This document shows positions 24,501-42,769 of a stretch of 64,000 nt of DNA, one piece after another. The DNA comes from Coriaria nepalensis. Lineage: Eukaryota > Streptophyta > Magnoliopsida > Cucurbitales > Coriariaceae. The stretch lies in contig CP114497.1 in the NCBI GenBank assembly GCA_027186245.1, forward strand, positions 2,735,501-2,799,500. Direction: 5' to 3'. Each line of letters starts with the position of its first letter. Position 1 is the stretch's first letter. Both the position numbers and the translations under genes were made by a program. The notes beneath the pieces were generated by a model. That model saw only the letters and a list, made by a program, of their open reading frames with translations. It was not told where the DNA came from and did not search any database.

Positions 24501-26778
24501 CCTCGAGTGTAAGTCCCCACAAGTGTTGCAAAGTCGCATATGGTTTGAATATGCAAAAATTCATCTGTGTCAGTAATTTCTAGGGTCATCATGAGGGAGT
24601 GTAGGCGATCATAACAAAACTTCAGTGTTTTTTGGTCAATTCCAGCTTGCGTATTAACAGAGGCCACAAAGCCAACAGGCCCTTCCTTCTCCACATTCTC
24701 AGTTTCCAAACGGCCTTCTAGATACTGGACCAATCTCCGTAGAACATGCACAAAGTGCTCCGCTCGTCTAATATTTCCTGGCACGGCCTCTTTTAGAATA
24801 TCATCGGGCAGAGCAGGATTTGCAAGCCAGATATCTGTGGCTGCAAAAAAGAAAGAAAAGAGCTTATAGAATCAGGGGAAGTAAATAAAAAGAAACAAAA
24901 AATTTAGATCTTAAATAATCAGACATAATTTATGCAATCTAACTTACTAGGTAGGTTTCCTCTTAGTGCCAAACCCTCAACCAGTCGGTTGTACTCTGCA
25001 CGCAGTCTACCTGCATCTGTGGCCTTGAACCTTCCTACCGTATCAAGTGATTAAAGAATATCTCTATAAGATATAATTCCAAGATAATAATGTCAACAAA
25101 AATTCAAGCCTCAGGTTAAATCGGCTACATACATTCACATGAAATTTAGTAAATATTGTTAATATTGTAACAGAGTCATTATATTAGCTAAGATAGTCCA
25201 TTAAACCTCAATTGTAATTTACAAACTTTTTCACTTATCAATACAGTTTATCTTAATATCCAAGCCCTAGCCAAAATCCTAATCTACCACGCCTTTATCA
25301 ACTCAAACTCTAGCCACAGCCTTAAACTCGTCAGCATCATAACCCTCAAAACAACTTATATCCAGCCACAATCTACAGAACTTGATTTGGACCACCCCTG
25401 TGAAATGAGAAGACCAGCTTGTTCATTTGTTTACCGAGTCTTTAACCGGAACTGAAGTTCAGTTATAACAAGCTTGGGGTTTATGATATATATTCTCTAC
25501 CTTGAATGGAGTTTTATTAGCTATAATAAAGGCATATTGATCATTCTTATAGCAGGTGTTCAAGTTCCCTTCTCGTGGAGGTTAACAAAAATTGAATAGA
25601 GTGCCATAAAGTTTCTTCAGAAAAGAAATACAAATACAAATCATTCTTATATGAAAAATGTACTAGTGAAAAAGCAATTCACTCATAGCACACAATCATT
25701 TTTACCTGTCAATCTCCTGACGCATCTTATTAAGATTTCTTCTAGCTCCTTCAAGTGTCTGCCTCCTCACACTAACACTTAATGCTTCGATACACACATT
25801 GTCAATATTATGCGCCTCATCAAACACCACGACAGATTCCTTTTGCATTTCCTTTGATATAATACTAGCAACCTTCGGATCAAGCATGTACTGGTAGCTA
25901 TAAACCACCACATTCGCAAACTGCACCATATGCCGTGCTAAAAAGTATGGGCACCACCCCTTCTCCTTCCCAAAAGATCTGAGATCCTACGGTCACATCA
26001 CATTACTATTCTATCAGTAACGAACCAAATGTGTATGATTCAAAATCCAGAAAAAAGAAAAAAAAAAATTTCCTAACAAGGTGATGCTCCATGATTACAA
26101 TGATCTATCTTTATTCTGGCTTTTAAGCAGGGAACAATCAAGCATAAATCATAAAAACTAAAATTAAGAGATTGCATTTTCATAATCAATCAATACAATT
26201 CAGAAATCATCTACCAAGTACAAGCTCAAGAATCTTATTAGTACCTGCAACGTATAAACCCCAGGTGGCAACACAGCCCCAGAACCGGCCTTCTCATACT
26301 GCTCAAAGAACTCACAAGTCGGTACATTAGGGTTTTCCGCCGCCAAAGCCCTCACCCAACTAGCCGTCAGTTTGCGACAAGCAGCATCAACAGAATCCCG
26401 ATTCTCAGCCGCCAAAACACTAGGATTCACACACAGATTCTTCCGGGACGAAAGCCCTAGCGCCATCATCTTAGCACGAGGACCTAAATGCTTGAGCTGG
26501 TAATTATGAAGCAATCTGAGCTCAGCGAGAGTCTTCTCCATCTCATGGACCGTTCGAGTGCAATAGATGAGTTTGACAGGATTTTGAGGCTTACAGAGAG
26601 AGTAGCTGGTGATCAGAGAGAGAAGAGCGATGGTTTTTCCGGTACCTGTTGGCATTTCGAGAAGACAGTGACCTTTTGCGTCAAGAGCTCGCTTGAGCTC
26701 GAGCATGTAAGCATATTGCTCTGGATAAATGTGGTCGTATGGGAAGTAGACCGTTACATCTTCGAGCTGGAACTTCAT
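21593..26778 (-). CDS. UVH6: XPD/ERCC2 (UVH6) 5'-3' DNA helicase of TFIIH, 12 exons, 758 aa
   Basis: ATP-dependent Fe-S helicase subunit of TFIIH, acting in nucleotide excision repair and transcription initiation in the nucleus. Exons: 26778-26245, 25986-25706, 25030-24948, 24840-24437, 23906-23713, 23556-23376, 23269-23145, 22978-22889, 22477-22399, 22294-22218, 21938-21830, 21712-21593. The joined frame is exactly 758 codons, the length of the Arabidopsis protein. Visible motifs: Q-like [10 protein letters not shown], Walker A MPTGTGKT (GTGKT at residues 45-49), Fe-S cysteines in [24 protein letters not shown] and KGWCPYF, DEAH box [39 protein letters not shown] and motif [16 protein letters not shown]. 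The C-terminus [13 protein letters not shown] is typical. Convergent with TT8, about 540 bp apart. No lesions seen. Confidence 0.97.
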
Positions 26779-26879
26779 GATTCTCTATTTTGGGGTTTAT
26801 GGAGGGTTTTTCTCTTACACGGGATTGTGACTGAACGGAAGAGGAAGGAGAAGCTGTGTAGAGTAGTCCTTCCCTCTAT

Positions 26880-27177
26880 ATAGACCACCCCCCTTTTTTT
26901 TTTCCTTACTTTTAATTAATTAATTAATATTATTTTTTCATTAATGGAGAAATTACATATAACATCAATGTTGGTATTTACATTTGCATTTGAAATAATA
27001 TATATTTTTATCAATATTTTTTATAAAGTTAAGAAATATTATTTATTTTTTTCTTGCGCTAAAATCTTAACTATAAATTATAGACTATTTTTTCCAAAAA
27101 AAAAAATTAATCTCATATTAATATTACATTGGGTTAATATGCAATTTTTTAAAACTTTATATATTTACAACCTTCAA

Positions 27178-27217
<40 letters not shown>

Positions 27218-27250
27218 TTTTTTTCAAATTTTGATAAGTCCTTATCAAAA
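26880..27250. other. UVH6 promoter region with (TA)n/T24 tract
   Basis: Upstream of the UVH6 start. Contains a (TA)n run (27176-27200) directly followed by 24 T (27201-27224); read on the minus strand this is A24(TA)n. Confidence 0.6.
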
Positions 27251-28057
27251 AGCAAGCATACTGGACATGATCATTTAATATACAGAATCAAATCGAAAGC
27301 TCCCTCAATCTTCAACATGAGTATTCAATGCCAGGCCTTTAACTACATGTCCACATTGAAACCTGCACAGTGAGCTTGCTGCTTATAAAAACTGGACTCT
27401 ATGCACAACATAAACCACTTCAAAACAAACAAGTTTAGATGACTAGTTCAAAACTTTAAAAAGTCTTCATACCAAATTAAATCATCGGCTGAAGAGTCCA
27501 TCAAGGCAATGGTGTTTCCAGTTTGAGAATTATGTTCAGAAGCATCCATTTCCTTGCCTTGAGTTCTGCACTTAAACTGTAGACACAAAGGCGCTGTCTG
27601 CACTGAACTCTCGTGGTCAAATACTTATATAATAAAAAATTTGAGTGTATAAAGCATCTGATACAAGAAGCGCTTCCTTTTGTAAAGAAGGTACGAGGAA
27701 AATGTGAACAATATCCAATAAAATCAAGATCATGATATTGGATTATGCACTTGACCAATTAGAAATCTTATTCAAGAATAATAGGCCACTTATTGTAAGA
27801 TGTAGCATTTCTACTTCACCTGTCCGTTCCAAAGAAAAGATTGCAGTATTTTAAGGTAGTACGTATTGTCTTATTCATGCAATCAGTGAAATTCCAGTCT
27901 ATCAACTTCTTTAAAGACAATCTTAAATAATTGTAAGAAAAAAAAATGTTGAAATATAACAGAATAATGATCCAAGAGGTTTGCCGTTTTGGTAGATTTC
28001 TTGTTATCTTTTTGTTGTATCTAAAGTCACCTTTGGGAAGAAAGTGAAGAGATAGAT

Positions 28058-29383
28058 TCAAAGAGGATGGAGCTTTGACCAATAGAAACAGCATAGTAGG
28101 GCTAGAAAAAGTTAAAAAATTATGAATTATAGAAAACGGACATCAAAATACACTAAAATAACTTGAAATTTATTAAATAATGACAAGAACAATCTACCTG
28201 GATAGTGATCCGAGCCAGCACCTTTAGATATGAGCGTCCGAGTAGCCTGAAAAAAAAAGTGGTAAATGATTCAAGAAGAAGGATCATAAAGGGAAAGGGT
28301 AGACAGCCGTGAATAACCTTTCTTGAAAGCCCTTCTGCTACTTTGCTTTTGGTGAAATCATCCATACCTCTCAACACAGTCTTTCCATGCAAAAAGCAGA
28401 GCTCATAGACATGTTGAGACCGTACTGGACTAGCTCCAACCACCAATATGACTTCTTGAACATTAGGAACCTCCCTAACCATCAGTTTAAGTGCAGTTTG
28501 GAGATTATTGACTGTATTCATCAATTTCTCCAGTCTTTTAATCCCCTGTCTAACTTCCCTCATTCTGCTCATATGTGTTCGCCTATATGATGCCTTTAGT
28601 TCACTCTGTGCAAGAGTTGTCCCCTGAAAAAGCCCATTTCTTAGGATGGAAGAGCTATAGCAAAATCATGTAATTGAAATACCTAACTAAGATGATATAC
28701 CAGAAGCTTGTACTCGGTTTGTAGCGTATCAAATTCAAGACTGGTATCCTGCAGTATGCTGTACATAAGTGTTTGTCATTGGAAAAAATTTTGTGATTGT
28801 AAATACACATTAACAAGTTCAATTATGCTAGAGCTTTTATAACTGAACTTCAAAGACTAGAGAAGTGAGGGGGGTGAGAAACATGTATAAGGGGTTGCTT
28901 CGAAATCTAAGACTTTCACTTTGCTGAAATCATAAGCCCTAAATATTAAATAACTGCAAATATATTGTTTATAAAGAGATTGAGATGTAAAGGGATAAAC
29001 GTATCACAAAAGTAGGATGGAACAATTATCATGTTAGAGTAACAGATTTATCACCATTTTTATATTCTTTCATGTAATTTCGAGACAAGATGGAAGGAAT
29101 TTTCTTCAAAATATCTAATGGTTCAACAAATCTAGCTTATATTGAATGCGAATTTCGATATTATTAGACTCATCATCTCTTTGTACTTTTACTCATTCCT
29201 CGTGATCACATTTTGAAATTCAAGTTAGTACCAATGTTAAGAGTTTCCAAGCAGCCAATATTAAGACCTAGGGTTTTTCATTTCTTTCCGGCGCTTACCG
29301 AGAAACCAAACAGAAAGTAAGGCTGAAGATGAGCGAGAAAGCAACTTACGAAGGGATTTTCTATTGCCTGTATAGCACGAAAC
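28058..29383 (-). CDS. Small conserved-looking gene of unknown function; possible NEPRO-N-like protein (5' end unresolved)
   Basis: I do not recognise this gene with confidence. Five exons join in frame: 29383-29350 (FRAIQAIENPF), 28748-28701 (DTSLEFDTLQTEYKLL), 28623-28318 (102 codons), 28246-28198 (ATRTLISKGAGSDHYP) and 28101-28058, ending in TGA. Splice sites are canonical and the phases agree. The central exon is helical and basic (RRTHMSRMREVRQGIKRLEK, then VPNVQEVILVVGASPV). The L-x-x-E...H-x-x-R...V-x-x-x-[IL]-K-R-L pattern faintly recalls the N-terminal domain of nucleolus and neural progenitor protein (NEPRO); that is a weak guess. A start codon cannot be placed: ATGs at 29485 and 29461 are in one frame that hits TGA before the first exon, and no normal-length intron fits between them. 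It may be a decayed gene or carry a small indel. Confidence 0.45.
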
Positions 29384-29878
29384 CTGAAATTTCATTGATA
29401 ACGTGAAAGATCATAGAGCCGTCCAAGTATCCACAGCGGTGTCGATGATCTTGTGCTCCATCTCCGAGCTCCCTTCCCCCTCCATCCCTTTTTTTTTTTT
29501 TTTTCCCTAAAGCTTTTGAAACGATGATGGGCGGGAGTGGACCGTTATTCGGTTAATGGGCTTTCAACTGACAATTTCAAATGATTCTTCCGGCCCAACT
29601 ACATAATTAAAAAGAAGGAAACTTTCGTTTTACCCCTTGAACTATTCAAAATATACCAATAACTACCCTTAATTATAAAACTACATCCTCAGAAACCCTC
29701 ATCTATAAAACAAATTATAGATCACCCCCCTCTCAATTGCATTTCTTTTCTTTAATTCATTAAAAAAAAAAGTGTTGACGTCACATGCTGACGCAACTGT
29801 ATCATCTTATTATTCAAATTAATGATAAATTACATCCACTTTTAAAGCAAATTAACAAAATAACGTCTTAATTTGTAA

Positions 29879-31196
29879 CTAATATGTCCATTCTTTCGGA
29901 AGAAAAATTTGATTCGAAGCGGAGGAAGTTTGAACTTCATAAATAACATTACATTGACTACTTGATATCTTTAATGCATCCTCTAGCTTGTTATCTTCAA
30001 TCTTCCTCTTCGCCATTGACAACTTTTTATAATTTCCGATGTCGTTTTCTTGATTCCTGATAAGGTTGTGATCTTCTCGAACAATACGCGAGCGTTTAAC
30101 AGCACGTTAATTACCACAAACATTACTAATTGATTATAAAGTTAAATTGTTGGACTAATAAGAGTTGGAATTTTGTTCGATATAAAATACCTGACGGCTT
30201 CTTATTCTTATTGGGTATGAAGTTGGAGTGGGTTTTACGGGGAAGAAAGACGCCAGTGCCGCTAGAATGGTGGCCGGATTCTAGGAAGATGACTTGGATT
30301 CTGGGTCCTCCACGTGGCCCAACCTTATTAGCTACTGCCGGTATTGGATTATGACGTGGACTTGGATTATAATTTTTATAATGCTGATTCACCAAACGGT
30401 ATTTCATTAATACACAAATTGATTAATAAGGTAAACAAGAGTTTGCGTATTTGTAATAATACTACCTACTCTAGACACGTACAGAGTCCGATTGGGTCAA
30501 TACGCCTACTGTAAATCAAAATCTATTCGTTGAGTAGGAATTTACTTTTCACCTGATAAGGTGACTAATTAATATTCATTAGCAAAGACAGGAGTATTTT
30601 TTACGTGATGATATATAATTGTAATTGATCGGTCTAATATATATACAAACGATTTATCTACTTTACAAATTTCTCGATAATTAAAAAGCATGTAATATAT
30701 TTTTGACGGCATAAAGAAACGAGACACATACATGAAAATTGTTAGATGGAGTTGGCCTCCCGCCGGGTACCATATTGGGATGATGATGCTTAAGATTATT
30801 CCGTTGCGTCCCTTCTTGTGGGTACTTCCCCAACTCATGTCCCTAAACAAAAGCAAAAAGTTAATTTCAAAGTATTATTACCAAAACATGCTAAGAAAAC
30901 GCACATTAAAATCGTTTAATTAAGATTGTCTACTGCCTCTATTCCTAGAAAATCGATCAAATTCCCGTCGAACGACAGTGAGATCAACATCGATGCATGC
31001 GAAATGAGTCGGTTCCTCGCGAAAAGATTCCGGCACAATCCCGTGATAAAGAAAAGAGAGCTTAATTGAAGAGCAACTAATTTAAGAATAAATTAAGTAG
31101 AATCTTTACATGATGATGAAGATGATGAAGATTGGAGGGTGTCCAGCACTTTCTTCCGTCTTCAAAACCAATGGTATTCTCAGCAGAAGCAGCCAT
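29879..31196 (-). CDS. Conserved plant protein of unknown function (GTGVFLPR ... LPKEWTY), 4 exons, 195 aa
   Basis: Exons: 31196-31110, 30842-30732, 30383-30191 and 30075-29879 (or 30072-29879). The start is MAASAENTIGFEDGRKCWTP, followed by a His-rich stretch across the first splice junction (HHLHHH/GHELGKYPQEG), then RGGPRIQVIFLESG, SSGTGVFLPR and, at the very end, SNQIFLPKEWTY. The GTGVFLPR and LPxEWTY blocks recur in a plant-specific protein family that I remember only as uncharacterised. There is no signal peptide, membrane helix or known catalytic motif; basic and glycine/histidine-rich composition suggests a nucleic-acid or metal contact, which is inference. The last intron can be closed at two AGs three bases apart (GAGAAG), adding or removing one residue. 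Confidence 0.75.
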
Positions 31197-31439
31197 AGAA
31201 AGCAGCTCAAACTTTTAAGGCTTAGAGAGAAGATAGAGGAAAGGACGCCTCCCCCCCAGTCTGACTGTTTCAATAACACCTTTCTTGCATATGCATGCTA
31301 TATATACATACACACGAGCGTTAATAACTTGACAATTATAGACGCCAATCATTTTATTAACGAGTTATTTAATAGTTCTGTTGGGTTTGGCCAACCCCTC
31401 TACTACTTCAACTATATCTGCAGTTATACTTGATGCCTA

Positions 31440-32700
31440 TTTCAAAGCGTTAAATACTAAATTTATTTGAAATAGTAATCATAGGTGGTTGACCGGTGGT
31501 ATACTTTTGCTTCCTAACTACCACACCAACCTTCCCATCCTCTTAGAAAAGAACTTTGATGAACTAATCCAAAGAAGACTAATATTAAGCTTTTAACGTT
31601 TGACCTTCATCAGATTAATTATTTTTTAATTCACGACTAAAATGTTTTACAAGTTATAATCTGAAAAGTAATATTAAAAAAAGGGTTACAATTATATACA
31701 ATTTGTCCAGTAATATACAATACCTTGAAAATTATTAATCTATAAAATCAATAATACAATATTTAGATTTTCAATAAATCAAAATAAAATATATTTAAGA
31801 TTTCAAGAATTATAGAATATATATTTAATAGATAAGAAAAATAATTGGGATTGCAAAACTTTATAGATTCATAAATTTAGATTTAATCAGATTCAGTCTC
31901 AGACCGACGAGTACGATAATATTATGATAGACACTAAGAACTAAGGTAAAACCTAAAACCTGTCTCAATCAAATACAGAACATGATTCCATAACACATGC
32001 GTAAATCCTAGAAATAGAACATATCTATATTAACATAGATAAAAAAACACGATAATCTTAAGCAAGATCAAAATATCTAGATGCATGTATAAAATTTTAA
32101 AATGATAAGAAAAAAGAGCTAACCATCATCACAGTTTGATTCTAGAGGAAAGAACAAGAATAGCCAGAGAAAAAACTCTAAAATCACAATCGCAAGTGAA
32201 TGTGAGAGAGAGAGAGAGTCATACCAAGTCTTTAATAAAGGTAATCGGAGAAATAACAAATAGATTAATACATTTTAAAGTCTCGATTAGAAAAATCCAG
32301 TTACTTTTAAGAAAAAAGCTTACAAGATTTTGGGTTTAAAAAACATAACAAAAACCTTATTACAAATCCAGATTGTCTACCAAATACAATGCTGTTTGAG
32401 TAGGTCAACTTGCTCTAGTTCGAGAGTAGAGATTGACTCTCTACCAAATACAATGCTGAGCTGATGATTAAAAAAATAAATTGATATGGCGCGATTTTTG
32501 TCCACGGATCGGATATAGGAAATAATCGGCTGAAATCTATCTGAAAGCATGATATTTAATAGGCATTGAATGACTGTTAGTAGAAATCACATATAACTAA
32601 ATGCTGAGCAATTTTGGCCAACCCTCTTTAATTATGGCGTAAAATCAAAATCACAGCAGGCTAACATTGATATCTGATAACTAACAAGTTATCTCCACGA
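31440..32700. other. AT-rich intergenic region
   Basis: Upstream of the unknown-function gene and downstream of the PPR pseudogene. Contains a short (GA)n run at about 32203-32218. An approximately 22-bp direct repeat (CTACCAAATACAATGCTG) occurs at about 32378 and 32440. No coding sequence supported. Confidence 0.55.
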
Positions 32701-32713
32701 CAATTGTCATTGT

Positions 32714-34780
32714 TTAAGAAAAAGTGCTTGAGACATCACTGACACACATCTTACTGGTAACTTTTGTAAGCTCGCGAGCCTCTTCATTCAACTCAACCCC
32801 ATCCTTCTCCATTCTTTCTTCAATCACAAGAGCCATCTTACCCGCTTTCCCATAAGTCCCTAAAAGCAGATTATAGATTTCCATGTTAACATGATGCGCG
32901 TTTCTAAGCACCACCAATAACTTCTCCGCTGTTTCTACATTCCCTTGCTCCTTCACTTCCTTAAACACTTGCCTTATCAATTTCTCGTCCGGGTTCCATT
33001 TCTTCACACTTCCAATCGCTTTCGTAAAATACTCGACCACTTTTTCTATCGCATTCTCATTCAGAAAAAGCCACGTAAGAAGCTCCCATGTAGACACCAT
33101 TCTGTTGTAAGACTTTTCGGCTGATTCTACTTGGTTTTTGTTTATATAAGCAGCTAGTAATATATTAGGCACTCTTGGATCTCCTGTTCCGGAAACAGTC
33201 TCCCATTCTGTATAGAGCTTCTCTGCTGCTTCAAATTCTTTAAGTTTTACAAGAGATGATATCATGCAAGTATATTCCGTATCACTCATTTTCCGGAAAA
33301 TCTTCTTCATCTTCTGCCAGATTCTATGAACTCCATCTCTATCGCCCATGTTTGTGTTTAAGCTGAGGAGAGAGGAATAACTTGCTCTTTTATCTTTAGA
33401 TGCTGTTTTCTCCATCTCTTTCAAATTAGCTGCAGCTTTATCTGGAAGTGAGTTTTTCAAATACAAGTTCGTCAACGTGCTGTAACTAACCCAGTCTGGG
33501 TTAATCTTCGCCTTCTTCATCTCAAGCAGAACCTTTTCAGAAGATTCCACGAGATTCTGAGAAGCACTAATGGTTAACAATAGATTGTAGGTGATAAGAT
33601 CGGGTTTACTGTTTTTCTTCAATTTTCGGATTAGTTCTGGAACTTTCTCTAACTGCCCATTCGAGACGTACAGAAATAACATGTGGTTGTAAGGAAGAGG
33701 GTTATTTAAGAAACCGCATTTGGACATTTTGTCCATTAGAGCTTCGGTTTTTGCAGGGGAGTTGTTCTGGACCCATCATTTGGTCTGGAAGATCTTCGAA
33801 AAATTTCTCTGCGCTGTTTAGGCCTAGGACTTTTGCAATTAAGTCTAAATGAACAGCATAATCACCTGGCTGAAGCTTCATATCTTTTTGTAATGTCATT
33901 CATTCACATATCTGCAAGAAACTTGTAATTATTCCGCTGCTTTCACCTTATGAGTTATACACTTTGGCCGCCCCTAAAGAGACAAAAGAAAAAGGAAATG
34001 ACCTTGTAGAGTTCAGCCCATATATAGCATAAGAATGGTAGATATGAGGCTCATGATGGCCCAGTTTGCCTAAGCATTTTTAATCCCCATTCTCTAAAAA
34101 TCTCGTTTTAGAAATCCAGTTCCGGAACTAGCAAACTAAGTACTCAAATATTTCGACATTCCAAGAGCATCAATCCAAATTCACCTTAAAAAGATTCAAA
34201 ATTGTAGAAATCCAGATTAAGCCTATATTGCAAGAATACCAGCTGATTTACAGATTAAAACTCTCTTCGTACTCATTCAAGAACAGTAAATAAATCTTTC
34301 TTCGTTCTATAACAAAATTCATGATACGTAACATAGAAGACAACTACATTAATTACCAGTATTCCATAATTTCAGAACAAAATTAAAGAAATTTCATTGA
34401 TAAACCAAACATTAAAGAAAAATCCATTTTCATTACCGATTGAAGAGAATCAGAGCATACCTCTAGTGCGTGCTTGTAACGTTTGAACTTACGGAGCTCA
34501 CGGACAATGCGGTTGAGCTCGTACTTGCGAACAGGGTGGCCCTCTTCCTTCCATTTGTGAATAGTGATCACTGCGCTACGTTTAGGGTAGATTAGGCTTA
34601 GGAGCCGACGTCCGAGCGTCTCACGCCCACCGCTCCCAGTGGTTGCTTTTGCTACAGCTGTGAAAGCTTTCGCAGCTGATTTCTCCAGCGCTGAAGCCGC
34701 CACCGCCACCGATGCTTCGCCAAGAAGTGGCGAGAAGCAGTGGTTAAGTAGGTACGATTACCGATACGGCGGAGCAACAT
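32714..34780 (-). pseudogene. Pentatricopeptide-repeat (PPR) gene, At4g02820-like, inactivated by several lesions
   Basis: Relic of a P-class PPR gene, a mitochondrial RNA-binding family. Exon 1 runs from ATG 34780 to 34461 and exon 2 from 33911 to 32714. The N-terminus MLLRRIGNRTYLTTASRHFL is a good mitochondrial presequence, but the frame breaks at about 34717-34721: the conserved continuation (LLSLIYPKRSAVITIHKWKE, YELNRIVRELRKFKRYKHAL) is in another frame, as if one G were lost. Exon 2 opens ICE-stop-MTLQKDMKLQ where the family has ICEWM (TGG to TGA at 33902-33900). At about 33772-33775 some 35-40 bases are missing between EDLPDQM and VQNNSPAKTEALM, shifting frame again. Near 33090 an in-frame loss removes about eight residues before STWELLTW. 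The 3' half (33736-32714) still reads as tandem PPR motifs. Confidence 0.9.
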
Positions 34781-34859
34781 GCTTACGCTCTCAAGTTGAT
34801 GTACGCGTAAGTGGGATTTAGTGCCCGTTAGGTTTTAAACCCCATGAAGAAATAATTGG

Positions 34860-35640
34860 GCTGATTGTGTTATGAGAAAGTGGGCCTTCCGTTGTAAATG
34901 GGCTTGATAAAAAAAAAAAAAAAACTCTTTTAGTTTAATTCCTAGAATAAAGAAAAAAAATGAAAAAAAAAGTTAAAAAAATATATAGATATTTATATAT
35001 ATATATATGAATATATGTATATTATATTAAATTATAATTATAAATATTATTGTTATATATTATAAGATATTATATATTATAAGAGAGTGATATTATAAGA
35101 TATCACCTATGTTATATAATCATGCATCATAAATATATAAAATTTTTTATCTATTAATTAATATGGGATTCTTTTATTTAAATAATGAGGAAGTAATTGA
35201 TTCGATTTAATAAGAAAAAAATATAATTAAAATAAATAATATTTCAATTTTAATTATTTTAATTTATTATATATATATCTTTCATATATAATAAAATAAT
35301 TCATTATTTTTTTTCATAATATTTCAATTTTATTAAATTCATTAAGTAATTTATTAAATTTTTTATTTAAAAATTTTTTCTTACTAATTTAAAATAATTC
35401 TTTATTACTTATTTTTTATACAACTAAATAAATAATATAGGAATTAGTAATTTCATTTCTTATTTCTATTTTTATTTTTAATAATAAAAAATAAAAATAA
35501 ATGAAATGTTAGTTTGAAAAAAAGAGGAAAGAAAAAAGTGACGTGGAAATCTGCAAATAGAAGCAGAATCTTCAATCTCAACAACAAAACGCAACGTTCA
35601 ACGAAAACGGGACATAAAGACAATTCCAACGTGATTTACA
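34860..35640. other. AT-rich region between the PPR pseudogene and MIRO2
   Basis: Very AT-rich, with TATATATA stretches around 34980-35120 and 35270-35290. The MIRO2 promoter must lie in its right part; no single TATA box can be singled out in such sequence. Confidence 0.55.
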
Positions 35641-35817
35641 TATGATCGACGTCCGTCAAAGAAGCACGGCGAGTTAATCGCCAACTGAATAAATCTTTTT
35701 CCCGACGCAAAAGCATCTGCAATTCGCCGCTAAGCTCTGCCAAAGCGAGGCGATTATTGCTTCTTATTCAATCTCACGCATCCGCCGCTATAGAACACTC
35801 CTCTTCTCGCCTTTATA

Positions 35818-42763
<6,946 letters not shown>

Positions 42764-42769
42764 AAACAA

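Noticed and set aside
27176..27224. Poly(A) tail of a retrotransposed gene (A24 on the minus strand)
   Set aside because: No coding remnant precedes it on that strand and no target duplication was seen; a (TA)n/T24 simple repeat is sufficient.
30130..30354. 74-codon plus-strand open frame
   Set aside because: It is antisense to the well-patterned exon carrying GTGVFLPR, whose splice phases match neighbouring exons.
34461..34709. PPR exon 1 starting with GTG as initiator
   Set aside because: The frame has no ATG; the genuine ATG (34780) is in another frame, and a one-base loss explains the shift better than a GTG start.
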